The notes: generated from the letters alone by a model not told the origin. A stretch of 64,000 nt of DNA from Kiritimatiellia bacterium (GCA_017514235.1 JAFWKK010000003.1:1-64000); one strand, 5' to 3'. Positions 45,581 to 54,780 are shown, counted from the first letter of the stretch. Translations and numbers: made by a program.

Positions 45581-46165
45581 CTAGATATGCGCCCTGACCC
45601 CGGTTCGTTCGGGTGCTTTCATCCTGTCCTCGGACAGCCCGCCTTGTTTCATGAGCTTCACTCTCATGATTTTCTTGGCCTCGTGGAGTTTTCGCTTTAC
45701 GCTTCCTTCGGCTACGCCAGTTATCGCGGCTATCTGGGGGACGGTAAGATCGTTGAAATACCTAAGCACAATCAACGCGCGGTACCGTTCAGGCAAATCC
45801 GCCACCGCCTCGTGCACGGCCTCCGCATCCGACTCTCGCGCAAGCATCTCGACAGGATCCGACCGTACGTCCGTAATTTCCGGCGGCTCAGCCATGAAGT
45901 CGAGGGCATTCCTGCCCTTGCCGCGAAGGAGCATGCGGTAACAGTTCGTCAGAATGCCGCAAAGCCACGGAAACGCGGGACGCGTACGGTCATATTGGGA
46001 AATCTTCCGCATCGCATTCTCAAATGTCCGCATCGTGAGGTCTTCGGCGTCTGCCGAATTCCGACACATCAGGAAAGCAGTATTGTAGAGCTTTTCTCCG
46101 AAATCGGTAAAAAGCCGCAATACGACGCATTCTGCGTCATTCTCCACATCCTCCCGAACGTCCAT
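45581..46165 (-). CDS. ECF-type RNA polymerase sigma factor
   Basis: The ATG at 46165 gives 194 residues. Sigma-70 region 2 is at about 20-85 (FTDFGEKLYNTAFLMCRN, ADAEDLTMRTFENAMRK, FPWLCGILTNCYRMLLR) and region 4 at about 125-178 (LPERYRALIVLRYF, TVPQIAAITGVAEGSVKRKL). It is followed after 16 bases by the anti-sigma/LamG gene, the normal arrangement of an ECF sigma and its regulator. The VIT-domain gene lies 74 bases upstream on the same strand. The target promoter is unknown. Confidence 0.92.
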   Translation of the reverse strand: MDVREDVENDAECVVLRLFTDFGEKLYNTAFLMCRNSADAEDLTMRTFENAMRKISQYDRTRPAFPWLCGILTNCYRMLLRGKGRNALDFMAEPPEITDVRSDPVEMLARESDAEAVHEAVADLPERYRALIVLRYFNDLTVPQIAAITGVAEGSVKRKLHEAKKIMRVKLMKQGGLSEDRMKAPERTGVRAHI

Positions 46166-46239
46166 TTTCTTCTTATATGCAGGAAGAAGGCAATTCGTTC
46201 GGGCGTCAGGTTTTGTCCAGCGTCCTTGCCAGGGGCAGG

Positions 46240-48726
46240 TCACTCTATCGTGATTTCACCGATCGGATGCTTGTCTTTCGGCTTGTCAAGGCGGAATGAG
46301 AGTATCTGGCACTTTTCGTCCCTGCGACCCCATCCGGTATAGACGGTCGCCGTTACGACTGCCGCACCGGTGAGCGCCTGGCGGTGCGAGGCGAAATAAT
46401 TGGCGAGAATGCGGTACTTGCCTTTCTGCGCCTCCTTGCGCAGGTACTCCTCGGGGCCGTAGCCGGTCGTTACGTCCTCCGAGACGAATCCGCCGGAAGG
46501 CGTGCGGCGGTGTCCGTAGAACGCCTCTTCGCCGTCAGGCTCCAGCACGTGAATGTCGACGTCCGTCTCGTCGGTGTCCCACGACATCATGATCCTGAGG
46601 TCGAGCGGCATGTCGCGCCGAAACGCATCGTCCATCTTAGGCGCGGCAGGCGCGACATGCCATTTATGCGCATCGCACCAGGAGATCAGTCCGTTCAGTT
46701 CCTCCAGCGCAATCACGCTCGTCTGCATGTCGTTGCCGCGCCGCCCGCTGCGACGGTCGGTCGGCTTGAACGCGGCCTTGTGAAGAAGCTTCATCGCCTC
46801 TTCGAGAACCTTCTTCGCCGCCTCCCTGTCGTTGGCGGCGTACAGCTCCTTGCCGCGCTCCGTAAGCACCAACGCCAGGTCGCGGCGGCTCTGCGGCTCC
46901 TCGCCGCGCATCTCAAGCACATGCCGGAACGTCTTTACCGCCTCCGCAAGCGCGCCTGCCTCGCGAAGCCTCCAGCCCATGGTGCGCCACAGTCCGGCGT
47001 CTTCCAGCTTCATCTCCGAAAGGTTGGAGAGGATGCGCTCGGCGCGCACGCTGTCCTTCGCTTTGAAGAACCACCCGGCGCAGTCGAGGAAGAACGCCGG
47101 CGACTTCGCGTACGTTTCGCGCTGGCGCAGGTATTCGTCGTAAGCGTCCTTCGCCTTGCCTATTGCCTTCAGGTACGGGGTCTTCGGATCCCATGCCGCG
47201 ATCTTCACCGTCGCGACGGGCGCGGACGGAGACCCGGCGGCAGCGGCGGACGGCCTCTTTGCCGCGACTGGCGATGGCATTTCCGCCGCCGGCACCGCCG
47301 CAATTTCCTCTGTGTCGCCCAGGGCGCCTGCCGATGCAAGCCCAGCCTGCGCTCTATCTGTTCTCATACGTTCCTCTCTCCGGACTGTTCTTGCGCCAAA
47401 GGCTTCCCTTACGCTATCCACGGCCCGTTCGAAGAGTCCGCTCTTCGGCGTCACCTTCGGAGGGATGGGATCTTTCCACCACTTGACGCGCTCTTCCCAG
47501 TATTGGAGCAACAGGTTCTCGTGATCCGCCTTCGCCTTCTTCGCGGCGATCGGATCGTCCTCCGCCGCGCGCCGCTTCACCCACTCGTCGTAGAACGCCA
47601 TGCACTTGGGCGGCTCTATCTTGTACTGCAGGTACTGGTCAAGCCTTTCAAGCACGATAAGCGACGTGACGGGACTTGCCACGCCGTAGCGTCGGCCGAT
47701 GTCGATCAGCTCCTTCTTGTTCGCAACGGCCTGCGCCGACATGTCAGCTACGCGGTTCGCAGCCCATGCGACGGCAAGGAGGCGCCCCTCCTTCGGCTCT
47801 GCGGGCGGCTTCTCGTCCGCCGCTATCTTCCGCACGTCGACGAGCCGCATCTCCGCAGCCTCGACATCGTACTCGTCGGTGAAGAGAAAGGCTTTTGCCT
47901 TGTTGCTTCTGACACGCGCCATCTTCCTTTTCGCCTCTTCCAGGCATGTTCCGCCATCATAGGCAAGCGCATCTACGGCGGCAAGAAGCGCGGTGCGCCC
48001 GGTGAAGCGCACAGGCTTTTCCACCACGTTGCGGAAGACGACAAGATCCCATTCCCCCTTCTCCGGGAGCTTTTCCAGAAGCGCTCGGTCGGCGGCCACC
48101 TTGCCGTGCCGGGAGAACGAGGCGTCCCAGAAGATCGTTGCCCTTGTTGCGGCGGAGAGGCGCTCGGCGCGGGACGTTCCTGCCGCGGCAAGACGGCGCG
48201 TTCCGACGAACACGTCGTCGCCGTCACGCTCCACGACCGTCAGCTCGCCGCCAGCAAGCGGCTCCAGTACGGTAACGGACGCACGGCGCGGAGCCTTCGG
48301 GTTGAGCGGATAGATGCGCGTGCGCCAGACGTTGCCCTTGACGTGCTCGACGACGCCCGGATCGATGCCCTTTCGCTTTTCGTTCTCGAACGCGGTGCGG
48401 GCTTCCTCCTTGCCGACGACGACGCCAGGAATCATGTCGCCGTTCACCTCCAGCTCGTAGCCGCACACAGTGGCGCCTTCCGCGACCGGGAACTCGAGCT
48501 CGCCCTCGAATACGCGAGAGTTCGGATTTGTGAACGTAATGGTCGTCTTGACAAGGCGGTAAAGCCCATTGGACGCCGCCGTCTCCGAAGCGAACGAGAC
48601 GGCCACGGGCTGCTCGTTCGTATGGACGATCCGCGGAACGAAGACTGGCTCGGGCCGCGGCACGATTTCTTTCGCGACGGCCGCTGCAGCTGCGGCGGCA
48701 GACAACACAAGGACGGCTTTCTTCAT
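46240..48726 (-). CDS. VIT-domain secreted protein with tetratricopeptide-like region and DUF2135-like C-terminus
   Basis: The 828-residue protein has a signal peptide (MKKAVLVLSAAAAAAAVA) and an N-terminal VIT domain (residues about 40-150, FTNPNSRVFEGELEFPVAEG). A von Willebrand-A-like region follows, then about 150 residues of helical repeats. The C-terminal domain (DLRIMMSWDTDETDVDIHVL) matches the DUF2135 type. Relatives are usually surface or periplasmic scaffolds. It starts about nine bases after a TATAAT box. It precedes the sigma and anti-sigma genes on the same strand, suggesting a joint envelope-related role. Confidence 0.85.
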   Translation of the reverse strand: MKKAVLVLSAAAAAAAVAKEIVPRPEPVFVPRIVHTNEQPVAVSFASETAASNGLYRLVKTTITFTNPNSRVFEGELEFPVAEGATVCGYELEVNGDMIPGVVVGKEEARTAFENEKRKGIDPGVVEHVKGNVWRTRIYPLNPKAPRRASVTVLEPLAGGELTVVERDGDDVFVGTRRLAAAGTSRAERLSAATRATIFWDASFSRHGKVAADRALLEKLPEKGEWDLVVFRNVVEKPVRFTGRTALLAAVDALAYDGGTCLEEAKRKMARVRSNKAKAFLFTDEYDVEAAEMRLVDVRKIAADEKPPAEPKEGRLLAVAWAANRVADMSAQAVANKKELIDIGRRYGVASPVTSLIVLERLDQYLQYKIEPPKCMAFYDEWVKRRAAEDDPIAAKKAKADHENLLLQYWEERVKWWKDPIPPKVTPKSGLFERAVDSVREAFGARTVRREERMRTDRAQAGLASAGALGDTEEIAAVPAAEMPSPVAAKRPSAAAAGSPSAPVATVKIAAWDPKTPYLKAIGKAKDAYDEYLRQRETYAKSPAFFLDCAGWFFKAKDSVRAERILSNLSEMKLEDAGLWRTMGWRLREAGALAEAVKTFRHVLEMRGEEPQSRRDLALVLTERGKELYAANDREAAKKVLEEAMKLLHKAAFKPTDRRSGRRGNDMQTSVIALEELNGLISWCDAHKWHVAPAAPKMDDAFRRDMPLDLRIMMSWDTDETDVDIHVLEPDGEEAFYGHRRTPSGGFVSEDVTTGYGPEEYLRKEAQKGKYRILANYFASHRQALTGAAVVTATVYTGWGRRDEKCQILSFRLDKPKDKHPIGEITIE

Positions 48727-48735
48727 AGTGCCGCT

Positions 48736-48741
48736 ATTATA
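48736..48741 (-). promoter_or_regulatory. TATAAT -10 box before the VIT-domain gene
   Basis: On the minus strand TTGATATAAT ends nine bases before the ATG at 48726, predicting a leaderless or near-leaderless mRNA. Confidence 0.5.
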
Positions 48742-48777
48742 TCAAATTCCTGACGATGCAAACCTCGATCTTTTCGC

Positions 48778-50064
48778 CTATTTCTTCCGCAGCAGGCCGT
48801 GCAGCTTGTCAGACGACCTCTCCAGAAGAACCTTGACGGAATCAAGTACGGTCATGGAACGCGAACGGCTCGAGAAGTCTCCGAAGATGTCGTCGGTCTT
48901 GCGTCCGCCAGACGTCCCGTCCGAAGTGCCGTCGTCTATTTCGCCGCCGAACGCCTCGAACTCCTCTTCGCTTCTGGCAAGCGTGATCTTCTCGATCGCT
49001 GTGTCCACCAGTTCGACGGCGTCCTGCAGGTTGGCCTGGAATATCCGCTGGCTGGCGCTGTTGCCGCGCCAGAGGAACACGCCCAGCAGCAGTGCCACTG
49101 CAAGCGCCAGCGCAATATAGCGGGCGATGTGCCTGGCTCGGTGCCCGCGGCTTTTCTCGCGCAACCAGCGCTCTTCGGCCTCAAACTCGGCCTTCTCGCG
49201 GTCGGCCTTCTTCTCGTCGGCATAAGACAGGCATTCGCGCCCGTTGGGATTGGAGTGCAGGAGCTTGGGTATGATCCGCCGCCAGACCGGATCGTAGGTG
49301 TCCAGGGTGGAGACTACGTCGGTGCGGGCGTCGCACCACGTGCCGGTCAGCATGCGGTATACGATTACGCCGAGAGCGTACCAGTCGGACTGCGGGCTTG
49401 CGGCTACGCCCATCTCCAGCTCGGGCGCCATGTAGCCGAGCGAACCCATCACCAGGCTGCGCCCCTCGCGCATCTTCACGAGCGTGCGCACGGTGTCAAC
49501 GATCTGCACGCCGTCGCCCTTGGCGTCGAAAATCTTGGAGATGCCGAAGTCGGTTAGGACCGCATGACCGTCCGGCCCGATCAGCACGTTCTGGAGCTTT
49601 AGGTCGCGGTGGATTACGCCGTTGGCATGAATGTAGGCAAGGCCGTCGCGAAGGTCGTCGTACCACCGGCCGATCGTCTCCTCGTCAGCGGTGCCCGGCT
49701 GCACGTCGGAGAGCAGCTGCATCTCGCCGCGCCCGTTCAAGACGAGATCCATGACGAAATACGGACGGCCGCTAGCCTCGTCGGTCCCGAAGTCCGTGAC
49801 TTTCACGATGCGCGGGTGGCTTAGCCGCGCCAGCAGCCGGCCTTCTACGAGAAAGCGATCGCGGACCTCGGGATCGTCCTTCTCGTAGGCGTAGAGCTTG
49901 AGCGCATGCCGCGAGCCGAGGCGGGTGTTTTCCGCCTCGTAGACTTCGCTCATGCCGCCCTTGCCGAGCAGACGGACGAGTTCGTAGGGACCGATGCGCC
50001 TGCGCACGCCATCGGAGCCGGCGCACGCTCCGTTCCCAGTCGTCTTCATGTCGTTCGCGGCCAT
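48778..50064 (-). CDS. Membrane Ser/Thr protein kinase (Hanks type)
   Basis: The ATG at 50064 has AAAGGA upstream. The 428-residue protein has an N-terminal kinase domain: GKGGMSEVYEAE (glycine loop), ALKLYAYEK (lysine), VIHRDLKLQNVL (catalytic HRD), LTDFGISKIF (DFG) and YMAPELEMG. A basic coiled stretch and a transmembrane helix (ARYIALALAVALLLGVFLW) follow, then a short extracytoplasmic tail of about 90 residues. So the kinase domain is inside the cell. Substrates are unknown. It ends 52 bases before the VIT-gene start. Confidence 0.93.
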   Translation of the reverse strand: MAANDMKTTGNGACAGSDGVRRRIGPYELVRLLGKGGMSEVYEAENTRLGSRHALKLYAYEKDDPEVRDRFLVEGRLLARLSHPRIVKVTDFGTDEASGRPYFVMDLVLNGRGEMQLLSDVQPGTADEETIGRWYDDLRDGLAYIHANGVIHRDLKLQNVLIGPDGHAVLTDFGISKIFDAKGDGVQIVDTVRTLVKMREGRSLVMGSLGYMAPELEMGVAASPQSDWYALGVIVYRMLTGTWCDARTDVVSTLDTYDPVWRRIIPKLLHSNPNGRECLSYADEKKADREKAEFEAEERWLREKSRGHRARHIARYIALALAVALLLGVFLWRGNSASQRIFQANLQDAVELVDTAIEKITLARSEEEFEAFGGEIDDGTSDGTSGGRKTDDIFGDFSSRSRSMTVLDSVKVLLERSSDKLHGLLRKK

Positions 50065-50086
50065 GCCTGCAATCCTTTCGCCGCAC

Positions 50087-50095
50087 ATTATACCA
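50087..50095 (-). promoter_or_regulatory. Extended -10 promoter of the Ser/Thr kinase
   Basis: On the minus strand TGGTATAAT is followed by GTGCGGCG and AAAGGA. The same string TATAATGTGCGGCG occurs before the ATPase gene at 10201. Confidence 0.6.
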
Positions 50096-50118
50096 AAATC
50101 ATCCGCAGCCCGCCGCCG

Positions 50119-50559
50119 CTACCGCCTGCAGAAGAGCCTGACAAGGCCGTAGGGCAAGGAGAACTTGACGATTCTCCACAGGCGCCTGACGAAACCATGA
50201 TAATGGAAAAGAGGCTTCTCCTCGCCGAAGCCGTGTGCCATGCGCTTCCACGCGCATACGACGCCATAGGGAAGACACGCCGCCACCGGCAACAAGACCA
50301 GGCCAAGGAGACTGCGCCGCTTGCCTTTCGCCAGGCGCATGCGCTGCAAAGACATTTTAAGCCTTGCGATCTTCCTCTCGCGGCTCAGTATCTTGTGCGT
50401 CAGTTCCCTGATCGACTTTGCGTTGTCCGCGACATTGGCACGCAGCGACAGGAGCTCAAGCACCTGCCGAGCGGACTCTTCCTCCCTGTATTTCAGCAGG
50501 ATCGCCTGCGCTTCGATCTCACGGCGAAGTGTCTCTACGGTCTCTTCTCCATCCATCAT
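50119..50559 (-). CDS. Small coiled-coil protein with C-terminal hydrophobic segment (paralogue 2)
   Basis: The ATG at 50559 has GGAGG upstream. The roughly 146-residue product has a coiled-coil region (about residues 1-75), then a hydrophobic segment (LLGLVLLPVAACLPYGVVCAW) and a basic tail. The coiled coil is clearly related to that of the preceding gene (LRREIEAQAILLKYREEE against LRREIEAQAAMLKRREED), so the pair arose by tandem duplication. It is last in the polysaccharide operon. The function is unknown; chain-length control or a membrane-linked scaffold is possible. Confidence 0.75.
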   Translation of the reverse strand: MMDGEETVETLRREIEAQAILLKYREEESARQVLELLSLRANVADNAKSIRELTHKILSRERKIARLKMSLQRMRLAKGKRRSLLGLVLLPVAACLPYGVVCAWKRMAHGFGEEKPLFHYHGFVRRLWRIVKFSLPYGLVRLFCRR

Positions 50560-50888
50560 CACATTGCCTCCTTCTTACGACGTTCGCGTTCGCATTTCGC
50601 AAGGCGCGTGCGCTGCAACGACACTTCCAGCTCAAGCTTTGCGATCTTCTTCTCGCGGCACAGGATTTTCCGCGTCAGTTTCCTGATCGCCTTTGCATCG
50701 TCCGCAACATTGCCGCGCAACGTCATGATCTCCCGTGCCTGCCTGGCGAAGTCTTCCTCACGACGCTTCAACATGGCCGCCTGCGCCTCGATCTCGCGAC
50801 GAAGCGTCGCGACCTGGATGTTCTTCTCCCGGCAGTCGGCCTCAAGCTTCGCCACGTCTGCTGCTGCAGTCCCCTTTCCAGCCATCAT
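50559..50888 (-). CDS. Small coiled-coil protein (paralogue 1)
   Basis: The 109-residue product starts at ATG 50888, preceded by GGGAG. It is almost entirely charged coiled coil (ADVAKLEADCREKNIQVATL onward), with no membrane segment. Its last base overlaps the start of its paralogue. It follows the glycosyltransferase gene by 12 bases. No family is recognised. Confidence 0.72.
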   Translation of the reverse strand: MMAGKGTAAADVAKLEADCREKNIQVATLRREIEAQAAMLKRREEDFARQAREIMTLRGNVADDAKAIRKLTRKILCREKKIAKLELEVSLQRTRLAKCERERRKKEAM

Positions 50889-50900
50889 CGCATCGTCTCC

Positions 50901-51902
50901 CTATTCAGTGCGCAAGGATAAGGCGGAGGGAACTCGCCGCAGGAACCCCGTCCGGCCTTCGGCGCGGCCCTGACGCTCGTAATGAAGCAGCGGATTGACG
51001 TTGCCGGCTGCGACATCGCGGTTTCTTTTCAGATAGGCCATCCCGCTGAAGAACGGCCCGGGGTCGCAGTCGAGAAGCCAACCGACGGAAAGATAGTGTT
51101 CGACAGGCGACATGCCGTCGAGCTGATCGGCGTAGGCCGCCGCATACCAGCGCTCGTCGAAGAACGGCGAGGACTTCACCAATGCCTTGTCGCGCGCCTT
51201 CAACCTGCCCGCGGGAAGAAGCGAATGCTTGCGTCTCACTTTCCTTTGGGACTCAAGCCGAAGCTTGTTCAACGACAGGCGACTGCCGTCTTTCGCATCC
51301 GAGTAGTCCTGCACGATGCGGCCAAGCCGGACCGGCTCGTATTTCGACGTGTGACGGAGGATCAGGTCCCAGTCTTCGACTCCCGGCACGGAGGGGTCGA
51401 ATGCACCGAACTCGTCGATCAAGTCGCGATGATGGCAATACACCCCAATGTCTATATAGTTCCACTTCAGCAGGATTGAGCGCGAGAACGGCTCGTCCAA
51501 GACCGTTCCGGCACAGTGCCGGACCAACGCCGCATAGAAATTGCGGCGCTCCGGATGTGCGGCTATTCCGTCCGCAAACGTCTGCAGGAAGTCTGGCGAA
51601 ACCGCATTGTCCGAATCCAGGTATGCAATCCACGTTCCGGCGGCCTCGGCAATCGCGGCGTTCCGGGCCGTGCAGACGCCACCGTGCGGCAGTTCCAGCA
51701 GGCGGATGCGCTTCTCCGCGATCTCGCGCACATAACGACGCTTCAGCAGTTCGGCAGTCCCGTCCGTCGATCCGTCGTCCGCCACGATCAGTTCGAAATC
51801 CCGGAACGTCTGGCGCAACAACGACTCGATCGCCACACAGGTGGAATGCGCCCTGTTGTAGGTCGGCATTATGACCGAGAACGAAAGCCGTGCGCCGTCC
51901 AT
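50901..51902 (-). CDS. Family 2 glycosyltransferase
   Basis: The ATG at 51902 follows the upstream stop by four bases. The 333-residue protein has a GT-A domain: FSVIMPTYNRAHSTCVAIES, IVADDGSTDGTAELL, AYLDSDN (metal-binding DxD) and GVEDWDLILRH. The C-terminal 90 residues form a small module (FFDERWYAAAYADQL, YLKRNRDVAAGNVNPLLHYE, RQGRAEGR) also seen in the 157-residue protein at 54305. It transfers a sugar during surface-polysaccharide assembly on the cytoplasmic side. Confidence 0.9.
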   Translation of the reverse strand: MDGARLSFSVIMPTYNRAHSTCVAIESLLRQTFRDFELIVADDGSTDGTAELLKRRYVREIAEKRIRLLELPHGGVCTARNAAIAEAAGTWIAYLDSDNAVSPDFLQTFADGIAAHPERRNFYAALVRHCAGTVLDEPFSRSILLKWNYIDIGVYCHHRDLIDEFGAFDPSVPGVEDWDLILRHTSKYEPVRLGRIVQDYSDAKDGSRLSLNKLRLESQRKVRRKHSLLPAGRLKARDKALVKSSPFFDERWYAAAYADQLDGMSPVEHYLSVGWLLDCDPGPFFSGMAYLKRNRDVAAGNVNPLLHYERQGRAEGRTGFLRRVPSALSLRTE

Positions 51903-51906
51903 GAAT

Positions 51907-53223
51907 TCAGTCCAGGAAGTCCGCCTCGTCGATCTCGACAACGGGGTTTGCGATGACAGCCTTCTGCAACCCCGATACGCCGCCAGCCTCATAGGCGTCG
52001 GCAAGCACGGCGTTGCGGCGAACCGCACGCGAAAGCTCTGTCGGAGAACTGAGAAGGTTGACGGAATACAGGTAGTGCCGAAGCATGACCGTGGCCACCT
52101 GCGCCGCATAGCGGTCGTACTTCTCACGGTCTATCCTGTCGTTCAGAAGGTCGTCCAACGTCGGCATCCCGTCGCCTATGTTGTAGGGGGCGCGGCCAAG
52201 GGAGACCGACGGTTTTCCGGCCAGCATCGCCTCGAACCCCATGGAACTGTTCACTGAAATCGCCACGTCGATCTTTCCAAGCAGGCTTACGTACTCGTCG
52301 GCCGGCACGTCGTCTATCCACAGCACCTCGCCATTGACGTAATGCTCCTCGACGAACTGCCGCACGACGGCGTGTCCGTCGATGTTGCGTTGCCGCGCGC
52401 CTGCCGGGCCTTTGGTCGGCGCCGCACCGGGATGCGGCTTCACAAGCACGAGCCACCCGGCTTCCACCAGCTTGGGGACGACCTCCGACACCATCTGCAG
52501 CATGCCGGAGTAGTTCGAGTGGATAAGGCAGTTCGAGTCGTCGTCCAGCTGGAGGATCAAGAGGGCGATCGGCTTGGTGCTTCCGTAGATGTTTTCCGCC
52601 CATCTCGTAGTCAGGGGGTTAAACGTAGATTCCTGCCCCTGGCCGGCCTGATATGAGATTCCGCCGGCAAGCCTCCAGCGCCGAAGGTTCAGGGGACGGA
52701 ATGCCGACGCATCGAGAAGCCGCGTCATCGAATCGCCGTTGACTCCCATGAAGTCGCAGTACCTTGACGGCCTGAACGGCAGCCTTGTCGGGCCGAGCTC
52801 CAGAGCCACGCAGCGAAGGCCGTTTGCCTCGCAGAAGCTTCTTATCGTGTGGTTGCTGCCCCAGTAGGCGAACCCCTCGGCGCCATACCTGCCCATCAGC
52901 CACTCCAGCACATCCCAGTACAGTTCGGCTATCGGCCCACGGCCAAGCATGAGATCGCACCAGGCGGTGATGGCCGCATCGTCCCACCGTACCGCAAAAC
53001 CCTCCAGCGCCTTTTCCGCAGCCTTGGGCAGCGTCAGCGCATACGGGCAGTCCGTGCCGATTGCGGAGTTCTTCGTCAGCACGACCTTCAGCTGCAACCC
53101 CTCCCATACGGGAAGATGCTCGGGATAGCGCCGACATGTCTCGCAAAGCTCGTTCGAGACGAACTGATACGCCCATGGGTTCGTCCGAATCGTATGAAGG
53201 TCGCAAACGCTCAAGAGCCTCAT
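51907..53223 (-). CDS. Capsule polysaccharide synthesis/KpsS-like glycosyltransferase
   Basis: The ATG at 53223 has GGAGG upstream and overlaps the preceding stop (ATGA). The 438-residue protein has the late motifs of the KpsS/capsule-biosynthesis superfamily: LVLVKPHPGAAPTKG, the VLWIDDVPADEYVSLLGKID segment, and AISVNSSMGFEAMLAGKPSV followed by SLGRAPY. It lacks membrane segments. It probably adds a sugar or processes the polysaccharide before export by the ABC transporter. Confidence 0.8.
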   Translation of the reverse strand: MRLLSVCDLHTIRTNPWAYQFVSNELCETCRRYPEHLPVWEGLQLKVVLTKNSAIGTDCPYALTLPKAAEKALEGFAVRWDDAAITAWCDLMLGRGPIAELYWDVLEWLMGRYGAEGFAYWGSNHTIRSFCEANGLRCVALELGPTRLPFRPSRYCDFMGVNGDSMTRLLDASAFRPLNLRRWRLAGGISYQAGQGQESTFNPLTTRWAENIYGSTKPIALLILQLDDDSNCLIHSNYSGMLQMVSEVVPKLVEAGWLVLVKPHPGAAPTKGPAGARQRNIDGHAVVRQFVEEHYVNGEVLWIDDVPADEYVSLLGKIDVAISVNSSMGFEAMLAGKPSVSLGRAPYNIGDGMPTLDDLLNDRIDREKYDRYAAQVATVMLRHYLYSVNLLSSPTELSRAVRRNAVLADAYEAGGVSGLQKAVIANPVVEIDEADFLD

Positions 53224-54308
53224 TTCACACCTCCGCCCTGAAGAAACTCCAACAGCCTCCCGGCAGGCTCCGTCGCCATGCAATTCCGCAGACAGTAGTC
53301 ACGCAGGCCTTCCGTCGCCTCACGGTAGAAGTCCTCGTCTGCAATCTTGCTCAAAGCCTCTTGCCAGGCTTCCGGAGACTTGGCGAGAATCAAACCCTTC
53401 GAATCGGAAAACCGCTGGAAGTCGGCGCTAGGGTAAGCGATCGTTGGCACTCCCCAGATTCCGCTCTCGAAGAACTTCAGGGCGCTCTTGCATTCGTTGA
53501 ACATGTTGCCCGGGAGCAGCGGCGCAAGATTGGCATAATACGCAGACGCTAGCCTGAAGAACGAATTGAACTCGCACCTGCCGACGCGGTGCACGCCGCG
53601 CCTTCCGTCAAGAACCGGGATGTGCCTCAATTCACCCATGATCGCAAGGCCGAAATCCGGATGCGAATCAAGGAATCTGGCAAGCACGTCGGCTATGAAG
53701 CCGATGTCCGGATTGTGAGACGCCGTTCCAGAAAGGTACGACAGCATCTTCCTTCTCGCATGCCTTTTCAGGGAAACGGTTTCAAGAGCCGGGAACGAGG
53801 CGACGACATTCGGAGAAATCCCGTTGTGCACGACCTCGACGTCAGCGCCTGGCTTTACGGCCTTCACGCGGTCGGCCAGAGGTCCGGTCGAAACGGTGAA
53901 CCGGTCGAATAGAAGGAAGCCCCTCTTGTTCCTCTCGAAGGCCTCCAATATCCGGTCCTTGGATATGGCACCGTTAATGTAGGCCGAGCTTTGGAGGGCG
54001 AAAGCCGGGTCGAACGTCAGGTCGTCGTAGTCGGCAACGCACGGCTTGCCCGCAGCGTTCGCGCGCTCAATGCACCCCACCAGGTTCTCGTCGTCCCCGT
54101 TCGGACGGAGAAAGACGAACGCATCGTAGTTCTCCATCATCCTTGCGTCCAGCCGCGAGACGGAGACGACGTCTGCGAGGCAGCCGCGTCCGCACAGGAC
54201 CTCGGCCGGATTGTAGCAACGGTAACGGACCGACGAATCCCTGTACGGCGCCTCCGCGTGCTTGGTCTGCGTCACGAACAGTACGCGAAAATCACATTTC
54301 CTATTCAT
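53220..54308 (-). CDS. Glycosyltransferase, GT4-like
   Basis: The ATG at 54308 sits in an ATGA overlap with the preceding gene, next to GGAG. The 362-residue protein has an N-terminal domain (FRVLFVTQTKHAEAPYRDSS) and a GT-B C-terminal domain with VVHNGISPNV, MLSYLSGTASHNPDIGFIA, ALKFFESGIWGVPTIAY and DSKGLILAKSPEAW. These fit a retaining GT4-type transferase. It is part of the same operon. Confidence 0.85.
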   Translation of the reverse strand: MNRKCDFRVLFVTQTKHAEAPYRDSSVRYRCYNPAEVLCGRGCLADVVSVSRLDARMMENYDAFVFLRPNGDDENLVGCIERANAAGKPCVADYDDLTFDPAFALQSSAYINGAISKDRILEAFERNKRGFLLFDRFTVSTGPLADRVKAVKPGADVEVVHNGISPNVVASFPALETVSLKRHARRKMLSYLSGTASHNPDIGFIADVLARFLDSHPDFGLAIMGELRHIPVLDGRRGVHRVGRCEFNSFFRLASAYYANLAPLLPGNMFNECKSALKFFESGIWGVPTIAYPSADFQRFSDSKGLILAKSPEAWQEALSKIADEDFYREATEGLRDYCLRNCMATEPAGRLLEFLQGGGVK

Positions 54309-54778
54309 TTCTCCACCCCGCAACCGTACAGCCCTTGCAGAACGTTCTGATGTATCTGCCCGATCAGATCGTCGGAAAACGGCAAGTCCTCGGCAATGCT
54401 GATCGGCTTGCGCGCGACGCTTGTCTCGTTCGGCCGCTTCTTGATCCGACGGCCCTCGCGACGTCCGCATCTCTCATAGTGCAAAAGCGGCGCGACGCCG
54501 GCTCGTGCCACGTCAGGATACATCGCGACATAGACCTTGCCGCAGAACTTCGGCCCGGGATTCAGCCCTTTCTTCCACCCCCGGTGAAGATAGTGCCAGA
54601 CAGGATCCACCCGCTTCCTGGCAACGTCCTTGTTGTGTTGCAAATACCATTTGCCGTCAAAAAGAGGCGATGATTCCACCACCAGGTAATCCATAAGGTC
54701 CTTGCACCTCTTGCCGCCGATCAGGCGCATCTTGCGCAGTGCCTTGACCACGAAGAACTTCCATCGTTTCCGTTTCAT
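54305..54778 (-). CDS. Small basic protein with the same HY..G..EGR module as the glycosyltransferase
   Basis: The 157-residue product has two copies of a short module: FDGKWYLQHNKDVARKRVDP (with VWHYLHRGWKKGLNPGP) and FCGKVYVAMYPDVARAGVAP (with LLHYERCGRREGR). The same module ends the family 2 glycosyltransferase at 50901. It has no catalytic domain or signal peptide. It may bind a glycosyltransferase or glycan. It is overlapped at its 3' end by the next gene. Confidence 0.75.
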   Translation of the reverse strand: MKRKRWKFFVVKALRKMRLIGGKRCKDLMDYLVVESSPLFDGKWYLQHNKDVARKRVDPVWHYLHRGWKKGLNPGPKFCGKVYVAMYPDVARAGVAPLLHYERCGRREGRRIKKRPNETSVARKPISIAEDLPFSDDLIGQIHQNVLQGLYGCGVEK

Positions 54779-54780
54779 GT

